From assembly GCF_000379625.1 (NCBI RefSeq), contig NZ_KB903243.1, positions 186,105 to 250,104 on the forward strand: DNA of 64,000 bases. The letters run 5' to 3'. Positions within the stretch are counted from its first letter, which is position 1. Every line of letters begins with the position of its first letter. The notes below the pieces were generated by a model. It was not told where the DNA came from, did no database searches, and saw only the letters and a list, made by a program, of their open reading frames with translations. The DNA is from Actinomycetospora chiangmaiensis DSM 45062 (GTDB lineage: Bacteria; Actinomycetota; Actinomycetes; Mycobacteriales; Pseudonocardiaceae). Shown here one piece after another: positions 1-8,143 of this stretch. Both the position numbers and the translations under genes were made by a program.

Positions 1-1507
1 CGTCGGTCACCGCCCGGGCGAGCTGGGCCCCCGTGTCGTCGATGACGGTGGTGACGGCTCCGGCGACCGGCTGTCCTCCCGCATCCCGCACGATCCCCCG
101 CACGGCCGGACCGCTCCCGCCGTCAGGAGGAGGAGCCGGCACGGGTCGGCGCGTGACCGTCGCCAGGACGAGGCCCAGCACCACCGCGACCGCCCCGGCG
201 GCGACGAGCAGCCACCACCCCGCGCGGACGGACCCGAACTCCGACGGCAGCCCCGTCGTGTGCACCCCGATGACCGACACGAGCAGCGCGACGCCGAGCA
301 CCGACCCGACCTGCCGCGCCGTGTTGATCAGCGACGACCCCGAGCCCCACTGCGCCGCGGGCAGCGCCGAGCCCACGACCGACGACAGGGTCGGCAGGAT
401 CAGCCCGACGCCGAGCCCGGTCAGCAGCTGGCCGGGCAGCATCCCGGCGGCGTAGTCGGGCGTGAGACCGAGGTGCCACAACCACCACAGCGGGCCGCAG
501 GCGAACGACAGCGCCCCGAGCGCCGCCGTCGCCCCGATCCCGATCCGCGCCGACAGGTGCCCGGCCAGCCGCGAGACCACCACGACGACGGCGGGCCCCG
601 GGCTCAGCGCGATCCCCGCGAGCGGCGCCGACCAGCCCCACGTCCCGGTCAGGTAGAGCACGTTGACCACGAGCATCCCGGCGAAGGCGGTGGTGAACGC
701 GATCATCGTCAGCGCCCCGAGCCCGACGGCGGGGACGCGGACCATGGCGAGGTCGAGCGCGGGCACCGGGTGCCGCCGCGAGCGGACCACGACCGCCACG
801 AGGCCCAGCACGGCGACGACGAACCCCACGACGACGGGCGTCGAGGACCACCCGCCGTCGGGGGCCCGCACGAGCGCGTAGGCCAGGGCGCCGACCCCGA
901 CGATGAGCGCGAGCGCCCCGAGCAGGTCCGGGGTGCCGGTGCGGGCGACGTCGGACTCGCGCAGCACCCGCAGGCCGGCGACCAGGGCGACGAGTCCCAC
1001 CGGCACGTTGACCAGGAACACCCAGTGCCACGAGGCCTGGACCAGGAGGCCGCCGAGGGGCGGCCCGAGCGCGGCGGCCACCGCTCCGATCGAGGCCCAG
1101 GCGCCCACCGCGTGGCTCCGCCGCTCGGGCGGATAGGCCGCGAGCAGCAACGACAGCGAGGTCGGCATGACGAAGGCCGCGCCCACGGCCTGCACCGCCC
1201 GCGCCGCGACGATGAGCCACACGGTCGGGGCGACGGCACAGGCGGCGGAGGCGACGGTGAACACCGCGAGGCCGACGAGGAAGACCCGCTTGTGCCCGTA
1301 GCGGTCGGCCAGCCGACCGGCGAGGGCGAGGAACGCCGCGAAGACGACGGTGTACCCGTTGAGGATCCACGACATCTGGCCGAGGTCGGTGCCGGGGAAG
1401 TCGGCCCGGATGTCGGGGAAGGCGATGTTGACGATGAACAGGTCGAGGCTGGACAGGAACGCCGCGGCCGACGCGACGATCAGGACCAGGCCGGGTCTCG
1501 GGGGCAT
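1..1507 (-). CDS. MFS drug/H+ exporter, DHA2 (EmrB/QacA) family, C-terminus cut by window
   Basis: A cytoplasmic-membrane proton-driven exporter of the 14-helix DHA2 family. The frame runs open from ATG 1507 to base 2 (502 codons) and continues beyond the window. Helix 1 carries SLDLFIVNIAFPDI, followed by the motif A-like loop AGRLADRYGHKR near residue 65 and motif C-like GAVAAALGPPLGG. After the last helix (about residue 450) comes a Pro/Gly linker and VRGIVRDAGGQPVAGAV (about residues 470-490), which looks like the start of a carboxypeptidase-regulatory-like beta domain. Another in-frame ATG lies at 1561, but a palindromic operator at 1531-1544 sits between the two, so 1507 is preferred. 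It lies 71 bp downstream of the tetR-like gene on the same strand, which fits local repression. The substrate is unknown. Confidence 0.85.
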   Translation of the reverse strand, partial: MPPRPGLVLIVASAAAFLSSLDLFIVNIAFPDIRADFPGTDLGQMSWILNGYTVVFAAFLALAGRLADRYGHKRVFLVGLAVFTVASAACAVAPTVWLIVAARAVQAVGAAFVMPTSLSLLLAAYPPERRSHAVGAWASIGAVAAALGPPLGGLLVQASWHWVFLVNVPVGLVALVAGLRVLRESDVARTGTPDLLGALALIVGVGALAYALVRAPDGGWSSTPVVVGFVVAVLGLVAVVVRSRRHPVPALDLAMVRVPAVGLGALTMIAFTTAFAGMLVVNVLYLTGTWGWSAPLAGIALSPGPAVVVVVSRLAGHLSARIGIGATAALGALSFACGPLWWLWHLGLTPDYAAGMLPGQLLTGLGVGLILPTLSSVVGSALPAAQWGSGSSLINTARQVGSVLGVALLVSVIGVHTTGLPSEFGSVRAGWWLLVAAGAVAVVLGLVLATVTRRPVPAPPPDGGSGPAVRGIVRDAGGQPVAGAVTTVIDDTGAQLARAVTD

Positions 1508-1530
1508 CGCGGACCTCTCGTCGCGGTGGC

Positions 1531-1544
1531 GGACCGATCGGTCC
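1531..1544. promoter_or_regulatory. TetR operator, copy 1
   Basis: A perfect 14-bp palindrome, GGACCGATCGGTCC (16 bp with the flanking C/G pair), ends 24 bp before the preferred MFS start. The same 14 bases recur at 2176-2189 in front of the TetR gene. Shared palindromes of this size ahead of a regulator and its efflux target are typical of TetR autoregulation. Binding is inferred. Confidence 0.7.
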
Positions 1545-1578
1545 GGACGGACGTGCGACATGGTCGGCTCCCGGCCCG

Positions 1579-2160
1579 TCAGTCGAGGCCGACGAGCCGG
1601 CGGGCCAGGGCGACGGCGGCCTCGGCCCCGCGCACCCGCTCCTCGCGGCTGCGGTAGGCGGCCTGGACGTAGAGCCCGTCGACGAGGAGCCAGAGCTCCT
1701 CGGCGAGCTCCGCCGGGTCGGCGACGTCGAGCTCGCCGGCGAGCCGCTCGATCGTCGCGCGGGACTCCGCGAGGTGCTCCCGCGCGACCGCGGCGGGCCC
1801 GGGCGCCTCGTCGTCGGGGAACTCGGCGAGGTAGTTGCGGAAGGCGCATCCCCGGAAATCCGGCCGGTCGGCGATCCGCGCGACCTCGGCGACGACCGCG
1901 ACGAGCTGCGCGCGCGGGTCCTCCCCCGCCCCCTCCAGGGCGCGGCGGGCGGCCTCGGCGCGCCACGACCGCGTCCGCTCGAGGTAGGCGGCGACGAGAT
2001 CGTCCTTGGTGGGGAAGTGCAGGTAGAGCAGGTTCTTGCCGGTGCCGGCCTCGGTGATGATCCGGTTCATCCCGACGCCGCGGACCCCGTGGGCGTAGAA
2101 GAGCCGCGAGGCGGTGCCCAGGATGCGTTCCCGGGTGCCGGGGGCGGGCGGTCGAGGCAT
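1579..2160 (-). CDS. TetR-family repressor of the adjacent MFS exporter
   Basis: A 193-residue TetR-type repressor. The N-terminal helix-turn-helix spans about residues 10-55 (RERILGTASRLFYAHGVRG, then GTGKNLLYLHFPTKDDL), and the rest is the helical ligand-binding and dimerisation part. The start is ATG 2160, because the longer open frame runs through the operator at 2176-2189 and encodes non-family sequence. It probably represses itself and the MFS gene downstream through the two identical palindromes at 1531 and 2176. The second palindrome is also only about 80 bp from the divergent aldehyde dehydrogenase start, so that gene could be co-controlled. The inducer is unknown. Confidence 0.88.
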   Translation of the reverse strand: MPRPPAPGTRERILGTASRLFYAHGVRGVGMNRIITEAGTGKNLLYLHFPTKDDLVAAYLERTRSWRAEAARRALEGAGEDPRAQLVAVVAEVARIADRPDFRGCAFRNYLAEFPDDEAPGPAAVAREHLAESRATIERLAGELDVADPAELAEELWLLVDGLYVQAAYRSREERVRGAEAAVALARRLVGLD

Positions 2161-2175
2161 GCCCCCGACCGTAGC

Positions 2176-2189
2176 GGACCGATCGGTCC
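2176..2189. promoter_or_regulatory. TetR operator, copy 2
   Basis: The second copy of the palindrome GGACCGATCGGTCC, 16 bp upstream of the TetR ATG at 2160 and about 80 bp upstream of the divergent aldehyde dehydrogenase gene. The position suits autorepression. Confidence 0.7.
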
Positions 2190-2270
2190 CCGTCACCCTG
2201 CACCGGCGGGCGGTTCCGATCACGGCGTGACGCTGGTCACCATGGGGGCCGGTCGACGAGAGGATCCGAC

Positions 2271-3833
2271 ATGACGGAACTGACGGTCCCCGAGTACGCA
2301 CGCTGGGAGACGGTCCGCGAACGGGCCCGGGCGGCCGCGCCCGAGGCGTTCACCGACGACGGCCCGGCGAACCTCGTCGACGGCGAGTGGCGCGCGGTGG
2401 GCACGGCCGCGTCGCAGACCACGCCCGTCGACGGCACCACGCTGGGGACGATGCTCAAGGTCGACGCGGAGACCGCCGGGGACGCGGTCCGGGCGTCCGC
2501 GCGGGCCCACCGGGAGTGGGGCGCGGTCGACCTCGACGAGCGGCGCCGTCGCGTGACCACGGCGATCGAGGGCATGGCGGCCGTCCGCGACGACCTGGCC
2601 CTGCTGCTCGCCTGGGAGATCGGCAAGCCGTGGCAGGCCGCGTGCGCGGACGTGGACCGCTGCCTGGAGGGCGGGCGCTGGTACGTCGAGCAGATCGAGG
2701 GGATGCTCTCCCGCGACGTCGACGGCCGGCCGGCGACCCGGACCCCGCTCGAGGGCCCCGTCAGCAACATCGCCAGCTGGAACTACCCGATGAGCGTGCT
2801 CGTGCACGCGGAGCTGGTGCAGCTCCTCGCGGGCAACGCCGTCGTCGCGAAGACCCCCACCCAGGGCGGCGCCGTCTGCCTGACGGTGGCCCACGCGATC
2901 ATGGCGCGGGAGGGGCTGCCGGTCACGCTGCTCTCCGGCGACGGGTCGTCGCTGTCCGACGCCCTCATCCGCTCCCCCGAGATCGGGGCGCTGGCGTTCG
3001 TCGGCGGCCGGTCCAACGGCGGCAAGGTCGCCGCCCAGCTCGCCGACACCGGCAAGCGGCACATGCTCGAGCAGGAGGGGCTCAACACCTTCGGCATCTG
3101 GGAGTTCTCCGACTGGGAGACCCTCGCCGGGCTGGTGAAGAAGGGCTTCGAGTACGCCAAGCAGCGCTGCACCGCCTACCCGCGGTTCGTGGTGCAGCGC
3201 GAGCTGGTCGACGCCTTCCTCGCCACCTACCTGCCCGTGGTGCAGGGCATCCGGTTCGGCCACCCGCTGGCGAGCCCCGACGGCGAGCTGCCGGCCCTGG
3301 ACTTCGGCCCGCTGATCTCGGCGGCGAAGGCCAAGGAGCTCGACGACTCCGTCCGCGAGGCGCTGCGCCACGGCGCGATCCCGCTCCACCGCGCGGGGGT
3401 GGAGCACGGCGAGTTCCTGCCCGAGCAGGACACCTCGGCCTACCACGCCCCCGTGACCCTGCTGGCCCCGCCGGGCGCCTCACGGCTCATGCACGAGGAG
3501 CCGTTCGGACCGATCGACTCGATCACCGTCGTCGACACCGAGGCCGAGCTGCTCGCGCAGATGAACGCCTCCAACGGCGCACTCGTCGCCTCGATCGCCT
3601 GCGACGACACCGACGCGGCCGCCCGCATGGCCGAGCAGGTGCAGGCGTTCAAGGTCGGGATCAACAAGCTCCGTTCCCGCGGCGACAAGGACGAGCCCTT
3701 CGGCGGGCGCGGCGCGTCGTGGAAGGGCGCCTTCGTCGGTGGAGAGCTGCTCGTCCACGCCGTGAGCGTGGGGCCGGAGGGCGAGTCGCTGTACGGCAAC
3801 TTCCCGGGCTACAGCCGCTACCCGGAGGTCTGA
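2271..3833 (+). CDS. Aldehyde dehydrogenase superfamily protein
   Basis: A cytosolic NAD(P)-dependent aldehyde dehydrogenase of 520 residues, slightly longer than the usual 480-500. The NAD-binding half includes SNIASWNYPMS and NAVVAKTPTQGG. The general-base glutamate is E267 in LEQEGLN, where the family more often has ELGGK, and the catalytic cysteine is C300 in QRCTAYPR. The C-terminal half has EEPFGPI, close to the family EEIFGP motif. A GAGAGGA ribosome site precedes ATG 2271. The substrate cannot be told. An acyl-CoA dehydrogenase follows 141 bp downstream on the same strand, but a strong hairpin between them suggests separate transcripts. Confidence 0.88.
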   Translation: MTELTVPEYARWETVRERARAAAPEAFTDDGPANLVDGEWRAVGTAASQTTPVDGTTLGTMLKVDAETAGDAVRASARAHREWGAVDLDERRRRVTTAIEGMAAVRDDLALLLAWEIGKPWQAACADVDRCLEGGRWYVEQIEGMLSRDVDGRPATRTPLEGPVSNIASWNYPMSVLVHAELVQLLAGNAVVAKTPTQGGAVCLTVAHAIMAREGLPVTLLSGDGSSLSDALIRSPEIGALAFVGGRSNGGKVAAQLADTGKRHMLEQEGLNTFGIWEFSDWETLAGLVKKGFEYAKQRCTAYPRFVVQRELVDAFLATYLPVVQGIRFGHPLASPDGELPALDFGPLISAAKAKELDDSVREALRHGAIPLHRAGVEHGEFLPEQDTSAYHAPVTLLAPPGASRLMHEEPFGPIDSITVVDTEAELLAQMNASNGALVASIACDDTDAAARMAEQVQAFKVGINKLRSRGDKDEPFGGRGASWKGAFVGGELLVHAVSVGPEGESLYGNFPGYSRYPEV

Positions 3834-3851
3834 GCGGCCGCGAGGGGCACA

Positions 3852-3885
3852 TGAGGCAGCCCCGGCACGTCCGGAGGCTGCCTCA
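3852..3885 (+). terminator. Intrinsic-terminator-like hairpin after the aldehyde dehydrogenase gene
   Basis: TGAGGCAGCC (3852-3861) pairs perfectly with GGCTGCCTCA (3876-3885), and an inner CCGG/CCGG extends the stem with one bulged A. Outer CAC/GTG and GGGG/CCCC pairs lengthen it further. There is no T-run, as is common in actinobacterial terminators. Confidence 0.65.
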
Positions 3886-3974
3886 CGTGACCCCCGGGGC
3901 CGAACGGGTCTCGACGGCGGGCGCACAAACAGTCAGGATCGACCGGCAGGACCCGCCGTCGGGAAGGACCCCGC

Positions 3975-5111
3975 ATGCCCGTCACGCTCACCGAGGAGCA
4001 GACCGCGTTCGCCGGCGCGATCGCCGAGTTCGCCCGGCGCGAGGTGCCGGACAAGGCCGCCCTGGACCGGCTCACCGTCGAGGGGCCGCACTCCGACGAG
4101 ATCTACCGCAAGATCGCCGACCTGGGCTGGCTCGGCATCTCGCTGCCCGAGGAGTACGGCGGCGCGGACGGCACGATGACCGACCTGCTCGTCTTCCTCG
4201 AGGAGACCAGCTACCACCGGCTGCCGATCGGCGGCTTCGGCACGACGATCATCACCGCGGCCGCGATCCAGAAGTTCGGCTCCGAGGAGCAGAAGCGGAC
4301 GCTGCTCGGCGGCACCTTGCGCGGTGACGTGCTCGCGATCTCGATGTCCGAGCCGGGCGCGGGCTCCGACGTCGGCGGCCTGACCTGCAAGGCCACGAAG
4401 ACCGAGGACGGCTGGCTGATCGAGGGCCAGAAGACGTGGTGCTCCAACGCCCACATCGCCTCGCACATCCTGCTCGTCGCCCGCACGTCCACCGAGGGCG
4501 GCAAGCACGACGGCCTGACCATGTTCGTGGTGCCGACCGACGTCGACGGCCTGGAGATCCGGGGCATCGAGACGATGGGGGGCAAGGAGGTCAACGACCT
4601 CTACTTCACGAACTGCCACCTGCCCGCCGACGCCGTGGTGGGGGTCGAGGGCCAGGGCTGGCGTCAGCTCATGGCCGGCCTGAACCTGGAGCGGATGATC
4701 CTCGCCGGGCTCATGCTCGGGCTCGCGCGACGGGCGTTCGACGACACGCTCGCCTACGTGAAGGAGCGGCAGCAGTTCGGCCGGCCGGTCGGCAGCTTCC
4801 AGGCGATGCGCCACCGGATCGCCGACAACGCCACCGAACTCGCCGCGACGAAGCTGCTGGTGCACGACACAGCGGCGACCATCGACGCGAACCCGACCGC
4901 GCTCTTCCCGCGCGAGGCGTCGATGGCCAAGCTCAAGGCGACCGAGCTCGCCAAGCACCTCTCGCTCGAGGGCATGCAGATGCTCGGCGGGTACGGCTAC
5001 GCCACCGAGTACGGGATGGAGCGCCTGCTGCGCCTCTCGGTCGTTTCCACCGTCTACGGCGGGACGAGCGAGATCCAGCGCGACATCATCGGGAAGACCC
5101 TGGGGCTCTGA
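3975..5111 (+). CDS. Acyl-CoA dehydrogenase
   Basis: A 378-residue FAD acyl-CoA dehydrogenase that oxidises an acyl-CoA to the 2-enoyl-CoA, passing electrons to ETF. The N-terminal helical domain ends near residue 120. The FAD-contacting strand shows SMSEPGAGSDVGGL, and the C-terminal helical domain ends with GGYGYATEYGMERLLR and YGGTSEIQRD. The usual YEGT catalytic glutamate is glycine (G362). A glutamate instead occurs at E239 in GLNLERMILAG, the position used by isovaleryl-CoA dehydrogenase, which points to a branched-chain or related substrate rather than a straight medium-chain one. A GGGAAGGA ribosome site precedes the ATG. Confidence 0.9.
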   Translation: MPVTLTEEQTAFAGAIAEFARREVPDKAALDRLTVEGPHSDEIYRKIADLGWLGISLPEEYGGADGTMTDLLVFLEETSYHRLPIGGFGTTIITAAAIQKFGSEEQKRTLLGGTLRGDVLAISMSEPGAGSDVGGLTCKATKTEDGWLIEGQKTWCSNAHIASHILLVARTSTEGGKHDGLTMFVVPTDVDGLEIRGIETMGGKEVNDLYFTNCHLPADAVVGVEGQGWRQLMAGLNLERMILAGLMLGLARRAFDDTLAYVKERQQFGRPVGSFQAMRHRIADNATELAATKLLVHDTAATIDANPTALFPREASMAKLKATELAKHLSLEGMQMLGGYGYATEYGMERLLRLSVVSTVYGGTSEIQRDIIGKTLGL

Positions 5112-5502
5112 GGCCCCGGAGCGGCAGCGCCCCCGCCCCGCCGGCGCGGGCCGCGAGCAGGCCGAGCACGAGGGTGCCCAGCCCGCGGCCCCGGGCGGAC
5201 CGGGCGAGCCACCCGCCCGTCTCCGCGCCCGCCGGGTCGTGCCGCAGCCACGCCACGCCGACGACCGCCGTGCCCTCGACGACGAGGAACGAGGTCTCGA
5301 TCGCCCGCCGTGACCGCAGGAACCGCGCGTAGGCGCGCTCGCGGGCGAGCGTCCAGTCGTCGGGGTCCGGGGCGTCGTCGGGCGGCATGACCTCGCGCGG
5401 CCGGGCGCCGAGCACCGCTGCGGTGACGACGGCGGCGGCCTCGTCCCCGTCGGCGGGATCGAACTCCCGCAGCGTGACGGCAGGATGCAGCACCTCGGTC
5501 AT
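5086..5502 (-). CDS. GNAT-like N-acetyltransferase, apparently truncated
   Basis: A 138-residue protein starting at MTEVLHPAVTLREFDPADG. Residues 40-110 follow the GNAT pattern, including SFLVVEGTAVVGVAWLRHDP and an acetyl-CoA loop-like RSARGRGLGTLVLG (the family has R/Q-x-x-G-x-G/A). The family then needs about 40 more residues (motif B), but here the frame ends within 30 residues and its last 26 bp lie antisense to the acyl-CoA dehydrogenase 3' end. It may be a decayed gene. The start at 5502 was chosen because the longer frame upstream is unlike the family. No substrate can be assigned. Confidence 0.5.
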   Translation of the reverse strand: MTEVLHPAVTLREFDPADGDEAAAVVTAAVLGARPREVMPPDDAPDPDDWTLARERAYARFLRSRRAIETSFLVVEGTAVVGVAWLRHDPAGAETGGWLARSARGRGLGTLVLGLLAARAGGAGALPLRGLRAPGSSR

Positions 5503-5914
5503 CCGCGGAGCGTGCGCCGCGCCGCGACGGGCCGCCAGCCGTTTTCCGACGCCGTTCGACGACGCACCGTGACATCGGCTCGCGGAACGTGCACAACGGC
5601 CGCCTCCGACCACTGTGATGCACATCTCACCGGATCGGGGACACGCGCCCGCGTCAGCGGACACATCTGGCCACTCCGCGAGTGGTCCGGACCTCTGCGC
5701 GTGTCTCGTTGCGTCACCCACATCAGCGGGTTCGTTCACGAAGCGTGTCGAGATACGGCCGTGACCTGACCGAGATCCACTCACGAAGGGGTGGGCGGTA
5801 CTCCCGGCTCCTCCTACCCTCCGTCGGCAGAACGTCAGGAAGTCGGACGGTGTCGGGGCCGTCCGGGAGGACCTGACGTCGACGCCCGGCCGACGACACC
5901 GAGGAGATTCCGCC
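5503..5914. other. Gene-free interval with a nested hairpin
   Basis: Between two starts that point away from each other. No credible gene was seen. It is less GC-rich than its neighbours around 5560-5800, consistent with promoters for both sides. At 5832-5879, ACGTCAGG pairs with CCTGACGT, and inside it CGGACGG pairs with CCGTCCG, a two-tier hairpin 36 bp upstream of the next start. This could be a 5' leader structure or a terminator. Confidence 0.5.
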
Positions 5915-6229
5915 GTGGACGACCACGCGCCCGACCGCCTCCACGACACCCTGTCCTCCGTCCACGACCTCGTGGCGGAGGTCCTCGCCGACCAGGAGGC
6001 GATCGAGGACCGCCTCGACGCGTGCGACGCCTACGTCGTCCTCGTGGCCGACCCCGCGACCGGCGCGCTCGACTCCTACGGCCCCTTCGACGGGCCCCAC
6101 GCGCTGATCGACGCCGAGCGTCGTCGCCGCGACCTCGACGAGGGCGACCTCGGTGACGTCAACGTCGCCGTCGTCCGCCACCACCTCCCGATGGCGCCCC
6201 GATCGGGGCGTCACGCGATCGCGTCCTGA
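5915..6229 (+). CDS. Hypothetical small acidic protein
   Basis: A 104-residue protein starting at GTG 5915 behind a GAGGAG ribosome site. I do not recognise the family. It begins with a predicted helix rich in D/E/L (LSSVHDLVAEVLADQEAIEDRL), then a hydrophobic strand (DAYVVLVADPATGALDSYGPF), a pattern seen in small cytosolic actinobacterial proteins of unknown function. There is no signal peptide or membrane segment. It is followed after 53 bp by a membrane protein gene on the same strand. Confidence 0.6.
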   Translation: MDDHAPDRLHDTLSSVHDLVAEVLADQEAIEDRLDACDAYVVLVADPATGALDSYGPFDGPHALIDAERRRRDLDEGDLGDVNVAVVRHHLPMAPRSGRHAIAS

Positions 6230-6282
6230 CCTGCGCGGTTGTCCCGCCACGAACGGGGCAACCGACACGCGGGAGGTGGGGG

Positions 6283-7053
6283 ATGTCCGGACGGCGGCTC
6301 GCGGGCCCGACCACGGTGCTGCGCCCGCCCCTGGACGCCGTCGCGTTCGGGGCGGAGGTCCTCGGCGAGGTCATGGCCACCTACACCCGCCGCCGGACCC
6401 GACTCGTCGGGCTGCTGGTCAACCTGCTGCTGGCGGTCGGCTGGATCGGCTGGTCGCAGTGGCACCCCTCGCGCCCGGAGGCGTTCGCGGCCGCCCACGT
6501 CGGTGTGCTCGTGGTGGTGTGGATGATGGCCGACGTCGTCAACACCAACCAGCTCGGCGCGGACGGCGAGGAGGTCCACGCCCTCCTCGACGCCGGCCGC
6601 GGGGTGGCCCGCATCCTCGCGGTGCGCAACCTCGCCCTGGCCACGGTGATCGTGCCGCTCGCGCTCACGGTGACGCTCGTGGCCCAGGCGCTCGCGACCC
6701 GCGCCCCCGACCTCGGTCGCGCCTCCCTCGCGGACGTCGGTGCGGTGTTCTGCTGGCTCGGGGTCGGCTCGGTGCTGTCGGTCCTGCTGCCCTACCGCCC
6801 GTTGCCGTGGCGGGCCCGGCTCGCCCTGCCCCGCACCTGGATCCGGTGGGCGACGTGCGTCGGCGCCCCCTGGATCGCCGTGCTCGGCCTGGAGCCCGCC
6901 CTGCGGCTCGCCGACCGGACGGCGGCGGCCCTCGGGAAGGGGGCCCCGCTCGCGGTGGGTGTGCTCTGCTGGGTGCTCGGCCTGGCCGGGGCGGCCCTCC
7001 TGGCCCGCCGCCACGCGCGGGCCCTGCGCCACCGCCTGCGGATGACGGAATAG
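6283..7053 (+). CDS. Hypothetical six-helix membrane protein
   Basis: A 256-residue integral membrane protein with about six hydrophobic segments (roughly residues 40-57, 68-88, 113-133, 143-165, 181-199 and 218-240), separated by Arg-rich cytosolic loops and ending in a basic tail (RRHARALRHRLRMTE). I do not recognise the family or see a catalytic motif. The ATG sits just behind a GGGAGGTGGGG ribosome site. It may share a transcript with the small acidic protein upstream. Confidence 0.65.
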   Translation: MSGRRLAGPTTVLRPPLDAVAFGAEVLGEVMATYTRRRTRLVGLLVNLLLAVGWIGWSQWHPSRPEAFAAAHVGVLVVVWMMADVVNTNQLGADGEEVHALLDAGRGVARILAVRNLALATVIVPLALTVTLVAQALATRAPDLGRASLADVGAVFCWLGVGSVLSVLLPYRPLPWRARLALPRTWIRWATCVGAPWIAVLGLEPALRLADRTAAALGKGAPLAVGVLCWVLGLAGAALLARRHARALRHRLRMTE

Positions 7054-7171
7054 CCCGGGATCGGGAACGATCCGATCACGGCGGTTTGGCGAAATCCCGC
7101 GTGAATGCTTGCGCTCACGAACAGGTAGCCCTTCCGGGAGAGGATTCCTGTTCCACGAGGAGATGATCGTC

Positions 7172-7684
7172 GTGACCGGCCGCTGGATCGCCCGTCTCGG
7201 AGCCACCGTCGCCGCCTGTGCCGCGGCGGCCGGACTCGGACTCGGCACCGCCCAGGCCGCCCCAGCCGCTCCCGCCGCTCCCGCCGCGCCCGCCGCCCCC
7301 GCGGCGCCCGCCGCTCTGGCGGCGACCACCCCCGGCACCCCCTGCGCGACCACCGCGAAGGCCTGCATGGACCTGTCGACCCGGCAGGCCTGGTTGACCG
7401 ACGGCGCCGGTCACGTCACCGCCGGGCCGTTCGCCGCGCGCGGCGGGAAGTCGAGCGCCCCCACACCGGTGGGCACCTTCAGCGTCGAGAAGAAGGTCAG
7501 GCACTACTGGAGCACCGAGTTCGACGCGCCCATGCCGAACGCGGTGTTCTTCCAGCCCGGGATCGCCTTCCACGAGGACAGCGTCAACGTCGCGTCCAAC
7601 GGGTGCGTGCACCTCGGGTGGGGCCCCTCGCAGACCTTCTACGACACGCTGCAGCCCGGCAACCAGGTGCAGGTGGTGTCGTGA
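7172..7684 (+). CDS. Secreted YkuD-like L,D-transpeptidase domain protein
   Basis: A 170-residue exported protein. The start GTG 7172 lies 9 nt behind GAGGAG. The signal peptide (RWIARLGATVAACAAAAGLG) ends at AQA, followed by an Ala/Pro-rich spacer of APA repeats (about residues 31-50). The catalytic region has TPVGTFSV, histidine in FHEDSV (H134) and the nucleophile C145 in SNGCVHL. The family usually reads S-H-G-C-x-R, and here both the H and the R differ. YkuD enzymes make 3-3 peptidoglycan cross-links or attach proteins to peptidoglycan. A paralogue with the same GC[VI]HL variant lies at 20474-21088. It ends 1 bp from the convergent marR gene. Confidence 0.8.
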   Translation: MTGRWIARLGATVAACAAAAGLGLGTAQAAPAAPAAPAAPAAPAAPAALAATTPGTPCATTAKACMDLSTRQAWLTDGAGHVTAGPFAARGGKSSAPTPVGTFSVEKKVRHYWSTEFDAPMPNAVFFQPGIAFHEDSVNVASNGCVHLGWGPSQTFYDTLQPGNQVQVVS

Positions 7685-7685
7685 G

Positions 7686-8141
7686 TCAGGTCCGCAGCGC
7701 GGCGGACACGGCGTCGGTCATCGCCTCGAGGTAGCGGCGGACGGTCGCCAGCTCGGCGTCGTCGAACGTGTCCATCACGGCGTCCGAGAGCGTGCCGATG
7801 GGGCCGAAGAACTCGGCCGCCACCGCCCGCGCCTCGGGCGCGTGGAAGAGCAGGACCCGGCGTCGGTCGCCCGCGTCACGACGCCGCTCGACGTGGCCGG
7901 CGGCGACCAGCCGGTCGACCACCCCGGTCACCGAGCCGGACGTCAGGGACAGCGCCTCGCCGAGGGCACCCGCGGTGAGCGGCGTGCCCTCGGCCTCGCC
8001 CTGCATCACGTGCAGGAGCGCCTCGAGGTCGGTCGGGTGCAGGCCCTGCCGCGCGGCGAACGCGTCCGCGAGGTGACGCGACGAGGCCGTGAGCCGCTGC
8101 AGGGCCCGCACGATCGCGGCGCGCTCTTCGGGGGGTGCCAC
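7686..8141 (-). CDS. MarR-family regulator of the pirin-VOC operon
   Basis: A 151-residue winged-helix MarR protein. It has a helical N-terminus, then the DNA-binding part at about residues 50-100 (LTAGALGEALSLTSGSVTGVVDRL, then wing VERRRDAGDRRRVLLF with the family D-x-R-D/R-x3 pattern). The start is GTG 8141, 2 bp after the VOC stop, making it the third gene of a pirin-VOC-marR operon. A TTG-N-CAA type palindrome before the first gene (9454-9469) is the likely operator, giving autoregulation. The ligand is unknown. MarR regulators next to pirin and VOC genes often answer quinones or other electrophiles (inference). Confidence 0.85.
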   Translation of the reverse strand: MAPPEERAAIVRALQRLTASSRHLADAFAARQGLHPTDLEALLHVMQGEAEGTPLTAGALGEALSLTSGSVTGVVDRLVAAGHVERRRDAGDRRRVLLFHAPEARAVAAEFFGPIGTLSDAVMDTFDDAELATVRRYLEAMTDAVSAALRT

Positions 8142-8143
8142 CC

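Noticed and set aside
123-1370. Arg-rich 415-codon gene at the left edge
   Set aside because: It is a wrong-frame shadow of the MFS exporter, which reads open in another frame with clear MFS motifs.
5086-5502. Full-length GNAT through a sequencing frameshift
   Set aside because: No other minus-strand frame beyond the stop continues the GNAT C-terminus; that DNA codes for the acyl-CoA dehydrogenase on the other strand.
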